A stretch of DNA of 64,000 bases from contig NZ_VIKR01000001.1 of the NCBI RefSeq assembly GCF_007004765.1, positions 620,001-684,000 on the forward strand, read 5' to 3'. Source of the stretch: Aliikangiella marina (lineage in GTDB: Bacteria; Pseudomonadota; Gammaproteobacteria; Enterobacterales; Kangiellaceae). A program made the translations under genes and the position numbers. Shown here piece by piece: positions 46,729 to 54,978 of the stretch; positions within the stretch are counted from its first letter, which is position 1, and every line of letters begins with the position of its first letter. Below the pieces are notes generated by a model. That model ran no database searches. It saw nothing but the letters and a program-made list of their open reading frames with translations, and was not told the DNA's origin.

Positions 46729-47693
46729 CAACTGCGGTTATACAACCTCTGTCGCCTGACTTGAAACTGCCTTGGTCGCCCAATGCGCAACAAGAAGAAA
46801 AGTTTTTTAAGTGGACGCGAAATACGTTTGTAGTCCTTGCGATTTTCTTTGTGATTATTCCGTGGTTACCAGTTTTTGAACAAGCGTACCAAGCGCCTGA
46901 AAAAGAGATCGTAAAAACTAAAGTTGTGTTAGAAGCGGCTAAAATCGATCCGCCAAAACCTAAACCGGTTAAACCAAAACCAATCGTTAAGCCGAAACCG
47001 AAGGCAACCCCTAAAGCACAAGCGCCTAAAGATAAAGTTGTAAAAGATAAGCGTTCATCGACTGCTGCGTCAAAAAAGCAGTCTCAAAAAACGGTCATTA
47101 ATAAAACCCAAGGACTTGATAATATTTCGAGTCAGCTCAATGCGCTTCGCGGAACGCTTAACGTCGCAGGAATGAAGAAGAAGAAAATTTCGACCAATAA
47201 GAAAGGCGTTGTGGCGACCGTTAATCGCAATATCACAGGAGAAAATAGGGCAACCACAGAAAGTCTGGGTCTTGATGCTGATGATAATATTATGAAGTCC
47301 ACTAGCGTTAAGCTAGCGGCTCATGAAACTGCAAGTGTTGAAGGTGTCGTTTCTAGTGAAGGTGTCAATGGTGGTAATTCTACTCATGGCAGCTTCATAT
47401 CTGGACAAAGAGACAGTGAGAGCATTCGAAGGACCATGGATAGAAACAAAGGCCTTTTGAATGCACTATACCAACGACGACTGAATGAGTCGCCCGATAT
47501 GCATGGAAAATTTCGGTTTGAATTGGTCATTGAACCGAATGGCGATATTTCAAATATTCGCCTCATTTCAAGTGAACTTAAAATGGCAGATCTAGAGACT
47601 GCCTTACTTAGCAAGATTAGAGTTATTAACTTTGGTGTCGCTGACGTGACGACGACTAAAGTTATTTACACCTATAATTTCCTTCCAAGTTAA
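46725..47693 (+). CDS. TonB-like protein with AgmX/PglI-type C-terminal domain
   Basis: A 322-residue inner-membrane protein. A cytoplasmic N-terminus of about 30 residues is followed by a membrane segment (about 33-48), a Lys/Pro-rich periplasmic stretch typical of TonB/TolA (about 75-110, PKPKPVKPKPIVKPKPK), a Gly/Ser/Thr-rich middle, and a C-terminal domain from about residue 240. That domain has NALYQRRLNESP, GKFRFELVIEPNGDI and a final YNFLP, the pattern of the AgmX/PglI C-terminal family of Myxococcus. It is suited to pass motor energy across the periplasm. Last gene of the operon; no terminator visible. Confidence 0.85.
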   Translation: MTTAVIQPLSPDLKLPWSPNAQQEEKFFKWTRNTFVVLAIFFVIIPWLPVFEQAYQAPEKEIVKTKVVLEAAKIDPPKPKPVKPKPIVKPKPKATPKAQAPKDKVVKDKRSSTAASKKQSQKTVINKTQGLDNISSQLNALRGTLNVAGMKKKKISTNKKGVVATVNRNITGENRATTESLGLDADDNIMKSTSVKLAAHETASVEGVVSSEGVNGGNSTHGSFISGQRDSESIRRTMDRNKGLLNALYQRRLNESPDMHGKFRFELVIEPNGDISNIRLISSELKMADLETALLSKIRVINFGVADVTTTKVIYTYNFLPS

Positions 47694-48015
47694 CGGCCGC
47701 TTGTCGCTTTATTGTCCCGATTAATGTGGTCAAATTAAATGTTGTTTTAGTGTTATAAAAAATAATTAAATGTGATTTCAAGACTTAGTGATTGAAAGTA
47801 TTTTAACTTTTTACCTTATCATTTTAATAATACGTAAAGATAATTATTTATTTCACCTCATCTCAGCCTGAGTAGGTTTTAGTTCAAATAGAGACGTCTT
47901 TCACATTTCCATTCAAATTCTTAAGTTTGGTGATAAATTCGACGATTTTTGTGAGGCTTTTCCGTTATCGTCCACCGCTTTAATGACAGGATCTTAGCAT
48001 TAGGAATTAGAGTAT
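47694..48015. other. Intergenic region, 322 bp
   Basis: Very AT-rich, no gene. It separates the machine operon from the giant lipoprotein gene. AGGA at about 48001-48004 is a probable ribosome site for the latter. I could not pick a convincing promoter or terminator. Confidence 0.35.
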
Positions 48016-51000
48016 ATGGAACAGCTTATGTGCTCAATTAAAAGTAAAATAAGAATCACTTTAATCTATGCATTGAGTTCACTAACTTTGTTAGGCTGCT
48101 CGGAGAGTTCGGCTCCAGATGCTGAAGAAGAGCAAGTAATTAAAAACAAAACTCACTTTGCTTATGTAAAACGAAGTATTGTTACTCAAAGCGAATATAC
48201 CAATCAGTTGTTTGAAGAAAAGCTGACTGATAATCGGCAATCACCGTTGGAAGTTGTTACGCCCTATGAGTTTAATCCGGGAGCGGAGCTGTTAGTAAGA
48301 ATTGGTTTGGATGTTAATGCTGAAGACGAAAATATTTTACAAGGTTATTTTGGCTCTGCGGCTTATGATGTTAAAGATTTAAATGTCTCACAGGACGGCC
48401 AGCGATTAATTTTTGCCGCTCGCGGCGACAATGACCATCCAACTGATTCGAGTTGGAATATTTTTGTCTACGAATTCGAAACTAAAAACCTTCGTCGTAT
48501 TATCGAGGACGACGCAATCGCAAACAGCGGACAGGACACGAATCCGACTTTTACTCAAGATAATAAAATTATTTTTTCATCGGATCGTGACGCTGGAAAC
48601 CCTTTATATCCAAGAGAGAATATTGAATTAGTTGGCGAGTTTTGCCGCAAAGTAGATCCAGCTGAAAACCCTTCTTTACTTCATTCTATGGGAGTAAATG
48701 GAGAGAATATTGTTCAGCTTACTTATGGTCGGTATAACCATGACGTTAACCCCACGACACTCAAAGATGGCCGTATCGCATTTGTGAGGTGGGAGCGAAG
48801 TTTTACGCCTATGGCGAACTGTAGCCTAGGCCAGTTGGGGCAGCAAAAACTTAATGAGCCTGTGGAAGGGTATCCAGAAGGTTTAAGCCTTCCTGCAACT
48901 TGGAACGAAGAGACAAAATGTCAGTTTTCTAAGCTGTCAACCAACGGCGCAGTTTATACAACGAACCATCACAAAATTTTAACCATATCGTCGGATGGCG
49001 AGTCGATGGAACAGCTATACAATACTGCGACGACGGACTCCTCAGCTGAATCTTTTCTCGCGATCGATCAACTATTTCAAGCAGAATCTGGCAATTTATT
49101 CGGTTTGATTCGTCATCAGTATAACCCTGTGCTTGGCGGTGAAATCGTTGAGCTGCAGCCTTTACAACAAGTCTCTAACGATACGGTATTAGGCGAATTA
49201 GCACCGCGTTCATTAACACAAGAGACCATAAATTTGTATCCTGGACAGCTATCTAATAATGGTTGGTTTAGTTCGTTTTGGCCTTATCGCGATGGTTCTC
49301 AACGACTACTTGTCAGTTGGGCGCAATGCACGGTGGTTAATAATGGTATTAGTTCATTTTGTGATTCTCCTGATGTTCAAGGTGAACAAAAAGTGCAGTA
49401 TGGTATTTGGGTGTTCGATCCCGAAACTCGCTCGCGGTCGCCGATTGTTCGAGCGCAAGAGGACACGGTGTATAGTGAAATTGCTATGGCGCAACCTCAT
49501 GTTGGCGACGACCTCAGTTTAGTACCTTACGATTCCAGTTTTGAAGATAATACTGACGCGACTGAAATCGTGTGTGATTTTCCAAATAACGCACCGTTGG
49601 CTGTGGCAGGCGCCGATCAAAATGGATATTTAGGGGATACGTTCAACTTTGACGGTAGCGCTTGTAGTGACCCTGATGGAGATCCACTTACTTATCAATG
49701 GACTGTTAAATCCAGCCCTAATAACAGTGAAGCATCTATCGAACATGACACTCGCGTCAATCCGAGTTTTGTACCGGATAAACTGGGTACGTATGTCATC
49801 GAGCTGATAGTAAGTGATGGTGAGCTCTACAGCGAACCTGATACTTTAGTCGTAGAAGTTGTATTAGATAATGAACGCCCCACGGCTAATGCAGGTGAAG
49901 ATCAATCGGTAATGCTAAGTCAGGAGGTCACATTAGATGGCTCGAATAGTTCAGACCCGGATAACGATACGATCACTTATCGCTGGCTATTTGTGAATCA
50001 ACCCGACAATAGTGCAGTGACTCTTAGCAATAGCACCAGTGTAAACCCGACGTTTACCCCTGATTTACCGGGTAACTATGTAATTCAACTAATCGTTAAT
50101 GATGGCGTTTTTGATAGCGCGCCAGATACGGTTAATGTTTTAGCGGACGCACCTGAAAATAACAAACCTATAGCGAATGCAGGACCTAACCAAAGTATTG
50201 AAACCAATAATTTAGTCACTTTAGATGGTTCTGGTAGTAACGATGCTGACGGTGATAGCCTTACGTATCGTTGGAGTTTTGCTTCAGTACCAAATGGAAG
50301 TAGCATTGCACTGTTTAATGCGACCACCGTCAACCCAACCTTCACCCCAGATAGAGCGGGTAGCTACGTAGTTCAACTGATTGTCAATGATGGTCAAGTT
50401 GATAGTGACGCCGCTATTGTAGTGGTTGATGCCATTGAACCGAACAACGCACCAGTTGCCAATGCAGGTAGCGATCAATTAGCCACTGTGAATGAATTGG
50501 TAACATTAGATGGCACTGCGAGTGGCGATCCTGATGGCGACACTTTGAGTTATAGCTGGACTTTAGTTTCTCAGCCTGGAAGTACCACGCTTAATAATGC
50601 CAATAGCGATCGTCCAACGTTTACGCCAACCCAGACAGGCCAATACGTGGCTCAATTGACGGTTAGTGACGGTGAGCTTTCTAGTTCGGATACGGTAACG
50701 ATTACTGTTGAAGAGCCAAACTCGCCACCAATTGCTGATGCAGGAGTCGACCAAGAAGCGGAAGTTGGCGACATGGTATCGTTAGACGGATCGAGAAGCT
50801 CTGATCCTGATGGCGACCCGTTAACTTATTTATGGTCAATTACTTCTCAGCCTCTGGGAAGTGGTGTGATTTTATCTGACCCCAATAATGTTAACCCAAG
50901 TTTTGTGGGCGACAAAATTGGCGATTATGTATTCCAGTTAGTGGTCAACGATGGCACCGATGAAAGTGAAAAAGATAGCGTCACCGTTTCAATCAACAAA

Positions 51001-53073
51001 CTCAATGGCCAGCCAATCGCTGATGCAGGTATCGACCTATCAGGTGCGCCTGGCGATAGCTTTACCTTAGATGGCTCAATGAGTAGTGACCCTGACGGTG
51101 ACGACTTAACCTATCAATGGCAAATCGATGAGCAGCCTGCCGATAGTCAAGCGAGCTTGGCTAATGCCGAAAGCGTTTCGGCGTCGTTGCAAGCTGACGT
51201 TGATGGTGTCTATGTCATTAATTTAGTTGTCAATGATGGTGAATTGGATAGTGAAGTGGATTCAGCGACTATTACGGTTGTTAAACCTAATTCTCCTCCA
51301 GTGGCCAATGCCGGGCCTGACCAGTTATTTACGATTGAACAAACTATTGTCTTAGATGGCTCTGCCAGCAGTGATGTCGATGGAGATAGCTTAACTTATC
51401 AATGGACGATCATTTCGCCTGATAACACCTCGGTGACATTGAGTGACCCAACTGCAGTCGCGCCGAGCTTAACGCCCGATGAAGACACAACTTATGTGAT
51501 TCAATTGGTCGTCAATGACGGCACTGTGTCGAGTGCTCCCGACACCGTTTCACTCAATTTCGATAATACTAAACCCGTTGCGAACGCCGGCGATGATCAA
51601 AGTGCAAATACTAACGATACGGTTCAGCTCGATGGTTCCGCGAGTAGTGATGTTAATGGCGATCCTTTGACTTATGCTTGGACGATCATTAGCCGTCCTG
51701 CAACTAGCACTACTGAATTCGATGACGCAACGTTAGTTTCACCTCAATTGGTATTGGATGCAGAAGGCATTTATGAGCTACAACTTATTGTCAATGATGG
51801 TTTTGAAGACAGCTGGCCTGACACCGTATTAATAAACTCGATTGAAAATACTGCGCCAGTAGCAAAAGCGGGTGACGATCAAACTGCGCTATTAGGTGAA
51901 ATATTGACACTCGATGGCAGCGCAAGTTTTGATGCCGATGGCGATATACTTGAGTATCAATGGGCGTTAATTCATAAACCAGCATCGAGTCAATCAACAT
52001 TAACGGATTCAACCAGTGTCACACCGTCTATTGAGATAGATGTGTACGGTGAGTACGTTATTCAGTTGATAGTGAATGATGGTCAACTCGATAGCTTGCC
52101 AGATACCGTTTTACTAACGAGCGAAAATTTAAGACCAGTGGCTAACGCGGGCGAAGATAGCCAATCATTAACCGGTGAGATGGTTAACCTCGACGGTTCT
52201 CAGAGTTTTGACCCTAATGGTGACGATATCACCTTCCAATGGAATCTTATCCATCAACCCGCAGGCAGCAATGTTACTCTAGAGAACACTCAAAATGAGT
52301 TACCAAGCTTTGTTCCTGAGTTGGCCGGCACTTATGTTGTTCAGTTGATTGTCAACGATGGCGAGCTCGACAGTTTACCCGATACGGTCAGTGTTGAGGT
52401 CGAGTACGATGAAGGTAGTTGTGAAATTGTTAATGAAACTACGAGAGTACTGCCGGTGATTATCCGAGACTTTGAGCACACGCACCCTGACTTTGAATAT
52501 CGAGTTGGCAGTGATGAAGGTATTGTCGCGAGCCAACTAGGTGATGATAATTTACCGGTTTACGCTCACCCTGGAAGCTCAACGCCTACAACGACGGGAG
52601 AGGATAACTTCAACCAATGGTATCGCGATGTTCCTGGTGTTAACTTGCGTATTCTTAAAAATATCACGATAAGTCGCGAACAGGACTCGACAATATGGGA
52701 ATATAAAAACTCAAGTTTCTTCCCAATTGATAATGAGGGTTTTGGTAATACCAATGAGCATATCAACTCACCTGATCATAACTATCATTTCACTTTGGAG
52801 ACTCATCTTTTCTTCGACTATAACGGAGGAGAAACGTTTACCTTCAAAGGTGATGATGATGTTTGGGTATTTATTGATGGTAAATTAGTCATTGATATCG
52901 GTGGTGTTCATCCGGTTAAACAAAAATCAGTTAACATCGATGAGGTTGCTAACGAGTTAGGACTAATACCAGGGAATCGATATAGCTTCGCTCTATTTTT
53001 TGCGGAGCGACATACTACTCAATCTAACTTTATGTTCCAAACCAATATGGAGTTGGATTGTGTTTCAGAGTAA
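48016..53073 (+). CDS. Giant PKD-repeat lipoprotein with fibro-slime-type C-terminal domain, putative adhesin
   Basis: A 1685-residue surface lipoprotein with lipobox TLLGC (Cys28). Residues about 120-505 contain TolB/propeller-like blades (DVKDLNVSQDGQRLIFAARG; NPTFTQDNKIIFSSDRD). Residues about 524-1463 are ten tandem PKD-like beta-sandwich repeats of about 94 residues, each with a SxDxDGDxLTYxW-type Asp-rich loop that may bind calcium. Residues about 1475-1683 match the fibro-slime type of PA14-like domain: TFKGDDDVWVFIDGKLVIDIGG and a HxxxxFFAERHTTxSNF-like end. Such domains bind carbohydrate or matrix. It follows the Glt-like operon directly on the same strand. The adhesin role is inference. 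Confidence 0.88.
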   Translation: MEQLMCSIKSKIRITLIYALSSLTLLGCSESSAPDAEEEQVIKNKTHFAYVKRSIVTQSEYTNQLFEEKLTDNRQSPLEVVTPYEFNPGAELLVRIGLDVNAEDENILQGYFGSAAYDVKDLNVSQDGQRLIFAARGDNDHPTDSSWNIFVYEFETKNLRRIIEDDAIANSGQDTNPTFTQDNKIIFSSDRDAGNPLYPRENIELVGEFCRKVDPAENPSLLHSMGVNGENIVQLTYGRYNHDVNPTTLKDGRIAFVRWERSFTPMANCSLGQLGQQKLNEPVEGYPEGLSLPATWNEETKCQFSKLSTNGAVYTTNHHKILTISSDGESMEQLYNTATTDSSAESFLAIDQLFQAESGNLFGLIRHQYNPVLGGEIVELQPLQQVSNDTVLGELAPRSLTQETINLYPGQLSNNGWFSSFWPYRDGSQRLLVSWAQCTVVNNGISSFCDSPDVQGEQKVQYGIWVFDPETRSRSPIVRAQEDTVYSEIAMAQPHVGDDLSLVPYDSSFEDNTDATEIVCDFPNNAPLAVAGADQNGYLGDTFNFDGSACSDPDGDPLTYQWTVKSSPNNSEASIEHDTRVNPSFVPDKLGTYVIELIVSDGELYSEPDTLVVEVVLDNERPTANAGEDQSVMLSQEVTLDGSNSSDPDNDTITYRWLFVNQPDNSAVTLSNSTSVNPTFTPDLPGNYVIQLIVNDGVFDSAPDTVNVLADAPENNKPIANAGPNQSIETNNLVTLDGSGSNDADGDSLTYRWSFASVPNGSSIALFNATTVNPTFTPDRAGSYVVQLIVNDGQVDSDAAIVVVDAIEPNNAPVANAGSDQLATVNELVTLDGTASGDPDGDTLSYSWTLVSQPGSTTLNNANSDRPTFTPTQTGQYVAQLTVSDGELSSSDTVTITVEEPNSPPIADAGVDQEAEVGDMVSLDGSRSSDPDGDPLTYLWSITSQPLGSGVILSDPNNVNPSFVGDKIGDYVFQLVVNDGTDESEKDSVTVSINKLNGQPIADAGIDLSGAPGDSFTLDGSMSSDPDGDDLTYQWQIDEQPADSQASLANAESVSASLQADVDGVYVINLVVNDGELDSEVDSATITVVKPNSPPVANAGPDQLFTIEQTIVLDGSASSDVDGDSLTYQWTIISPDNTSVTLSDPTAVAPSLTPDEDTTYVIQLVVNDGTVSSAPDTVSLNFDNTKPVANAGDDQSANTNDTVQLDGSASSDVNGDPLTYAWTIISRPATSTTEFDDATLVSPQLVLDAEGIYELQLIVNDGFEDSWPDTVLINSIENTAPVAKAGDDQTALLGEILTLDGSASFDADGDILEYQWALIHKPASSQSTLTDSTSVTPSIEIDVYGEYVIQLIVNDGQLDSLPDTVLLTSENLRPVANAGEDSQSLTGEMVNLDGSQSFDPNGDDITFQWNLIHQPAGSNVTLENTQNELPSFVPELAGTYVVQLIVNDGELDSLPDTVSVEVEYDEGSCEIVNETTRVLPVIIRDFEHTHPDFEYRVGSDEGIVASQLGDDNLPVYAHPGSSTPTTTGEDNFNQWYRDVPGVNLRILKNITISREQDSTIWEYKNSSFFPIDNEGFGNTNEHINSPDHNYHFTLETHLFFDYNGGETFTFKGDDDVWVFIDGKLVIDIGGVHPVKQKSVNIDEVANELGLIPGNRYSFALFFAERHTTQSNFMFQTNMELDCVSE
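49585..52404 (+). repeat. Ten tandem PKD-like repeat units
   Basis: In-frame repeats of about 282 bp each encode the recurring pattern NxxPVANAGxDQ, then LDGSxSSDxDGDxLTYxW, then YVIQLIVNDGxxDS. Copies begin near residues 524, 618, 710, 804, 900, 997, 1092, 1184, 1275 and 1370 of the protein. DNA identity between copies is moderate, so the array is not recent. Confidence 0.85.
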
Positions 53074-53131
53074 TCAATTAACAGAATATGCATTGTAATC
53101 CACTAACAATTTAGTCATGTTAGTAATGATT

Positions 53132-53163
53132 GCTAGAGTACACTTTGTACTCTAGCGTTTTTT
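53132..53163 (+). terminator. Terminator after the giant lipoprotein gene
   Basis: Perfect 10-bp stem GCTAGAGTAC/GTACTCTAGC with a five-base loop, followed by GTTTTTT, 58 bp after the stop codon. Confidence 0.9.
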
Positions 53164-53277
53164 ATTTGGTGAATAATAATTATTGGTTAAATTAGTATTT
53201 TTAAATTTAAAACTCACTTGGATTGAGTTAGTAAGGGAGTTTAGCGTTAAAGCAATAGGAATGTTTGGAGCATAATA

Positions 53278-54600
53278 ATGATTAAAAGCGCTTTAATAGT
53301 CGATGATTCACGTTTAGCCTGCCGCGTTATGGCTAATATGTTAGAGCCTTTAAATATTCGAAGTTTCTCGGTCTATTCAGCAGAAGAAGCGATAGATTAT
53401 CTACAAAATAACAAACCAGATATCATTTTTCTTGATCATACGATGCCAGGTATGGACGGTCTTGAAACGATAAAGGTCATCAAGAACAATCCATTGACAG
53501 CGACTATCCCTGTAATGATGTACACAGCCAAACATGGAGAGGTTTATGTCAGTCAAGCGAGGGCGCTTGGCGCGGTAGATGTACTACCCAAGGGGTTAGA
53601 GAAAGAGTTGCTAATCAATGCTTTAGAAAAACTAGGTATGGTAAACGGTGAAAAAGAGCAACTGGCCAAAACTGAGAATCCGGCGAAACCGAAACCAATA
53701 GTTAACGAAGAACTGCCGGCTACTGAACCAGGACTAAAATCTGAAAAACGACCATCTTGGCAAATATTTTGGCGACAACGCCTCGAACCCTATTTAAAAA
53801 AGCAACGAGTTAAACAATCAGAAGAACTTTATCAGCTTACTCGTCAGCAAACACGACTCATTCATCGAGAAATTCATCAAACGCTGGAAAATTTTGAGCA
53901 TGCACTAGCGCATAGAATGGAGTCACATAATGATTTTGTCGCATCATTGGATCAACTAGCTGGGCAAAAGAAACGTGGTTGGCTGATAGGAGTCGTTGGC
54001 GTAATTTTTGCCGTTCAAGCTATCTTATTTTGGCAGCTATCTTCAATTAATGAAACTAATCAAGCATTAGTCGCAGCTCAAGCTAAAATCGTCGAGAGGC
54101 AAGAGCAGTCGAACGACTTATTTAATCAACTCAATCTAAAATTGGCTGCGCTCAATATGAATCAAGATGCTGCAGAAGAGGGCGTACCCTCGCTGGTATT
54201 GGTAGACTTTGATGGCAGATACATTGCCGACGTCTACCCAATGAATCTTGACAAGGGAGAGTTTCAAGGCGTCACCGAAACCGGTTATCAGTTTGTCGTG
54301 AACTCAAAGAGTCAAGTCGGCGAACCGCTTTCTGAGCGTTTCTACTTAACTGAAAATTGCTTAGGCGATAAGTTTGTTAATTATACTAGCTCGCAAATTC
54401 TAAGAGATGTTGATGGCAGCCTTTGGTACATCGATAAACATTCACAACCTTCACAAATTAATATTAATTCAAAAATGACTTCGCAAGGCGATTGCGTATC
54501 AATGAATGATGAAGTGATGGAGCTTAGTTTATTGAAGCAAAATGTTGCCGTAGAAACAGCTATTGATGATCAAAAACCGTTAAAGTTAGTGTTCCGCTAA
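53278..54600 (+). CDS. Membrane-anchored response regulator with periplasmic domain
   Basis: A 440-residue protein of unusual order. Residues 1-120 are an intact receiver domain: acidic pair Asp9/Asp10, phospho-acceptor Asp53 (FLDHTMPGMDG), Thr83 and Lys105. Residues about 120-230 are a Pro/Lys linker and coiled coil. One membrane segment covers about 233-254 (WLIGVVGVIFAVQAILFW). A second coiled coil (about 255-295) and a C-terminal periplasmic domain (about 300-440), with two cysteines near 361 and 408, follow. There is no kinase, helix-turn-helix or enzymatic output. It could pass a phosphorylation signal outward. It is preceded by a terminator, so has its own promoter. Confidence 0.85.
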   Translation: MIKSALIVDDSRLACRVMANMLEPLNIRSFSVYSAEEAIDYLQNNKPDIIFLDHTMPGMDGLETIKVIKNNPLTATIPVMMYTAKHGEVYVSQARALGAVDVLPKGLEKELLINALEKLGMVNGEKEQLAKTENPAKPKPIVNEELPATEPGLKSEKRPSWQIFWRQRLEPYLKKQRVKQSEELYQLTRQQTRLIHREIHQTLENFEHALAHRMESHNDFVASLDQLAGQKKRGWLIGVVGVIFAVQAILFWQLSSINETNQALVAAQAKIVERQEQSNDLFNQLNLKLAALNMNQDAAEEGVPSLVLVDFDGRYIADVYPMNLDKGEFQGVTETGYQFVVNSKSQVGEPLSERFYLTENCLGDKFVNYTSSQILRDVDGSLWYIDKHSQPSQININSKMTSQGDCVSMNDEVMELSLLKQNVAVETAIDDQKPLKLVFR

Positions 54601-54930
54601 GAACTGACTTCATTCAAAATAATTATTTAGGGTTATCGACCGACAAAAGAGGGGTACTACCCTCTAGTTATTCGGTTTTATATCTAGAGATATTCGATTC
54701 TAGTTAGCCGTATCTCTTTATCTCTCTTTGAATTTTCCGCACTCTGAAGGCGTTCATCGTTTTTTAAGAGTATCAATTGGCTTCTTTAACGCTGCTATTA
54801 TTTATTAATTTTAGTAGTTGTGTCGTTTTGAGAGATCTTTATTAATGATGAGATGATAAGATGATGGGCACCACTTTAAGTGAGTTATCCACGATAGCAT
54901 GCGCCTTGTTGGGGACAAAGTTTATTGCCA
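54601..54930. other. Intergenic region with weak hairpin
   Basis: Between convergent genes, AT-rich. A 6-bp stem AGAGGG/CCCTCT with a 6-base loop lies at 54648-54665, about 50 bp after the response-regulator stop, but only a loose T-rich stretch follows; it may end that transcript. Nothing else is recognised. Confidence 0.4.
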
Positions 54931-54960
54931 AAAAAAATCCCTGCATAAGCAGGGATTTTT
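54931..54960 (-). terminator. Terminator of the M13 peptidase gene
   Basis: Stem AATCCCTGC/GCAGGGATT with a four-base loop and a seven-base T-run on the minus strand, 18 bases after the peptidase stop. Five Ts on the plus strand mean it may act both ways. Confidence 0.9.
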
Positions 54961-54978
54961 AATCTTAGCTAATAGCGC

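Noticed and set aside
44876-47693. Ordinary TonB-ExbB-ExbD or Tol-Pal system
   Set aside because: Two non-identical ExbD-like genes, TPR scaffold genes in the same operon and the AgmX/PglI-type C-terminus fit neither; no receptor, pal or tolB is adjacent.
49585-52404. Repeated DNA that might be taken for a CRISPR or satellite array
   Set aside because: Repeats are in frame, about 94 codons long and diverged in a way that preserves PKD-fold residues; they are protein repeats.
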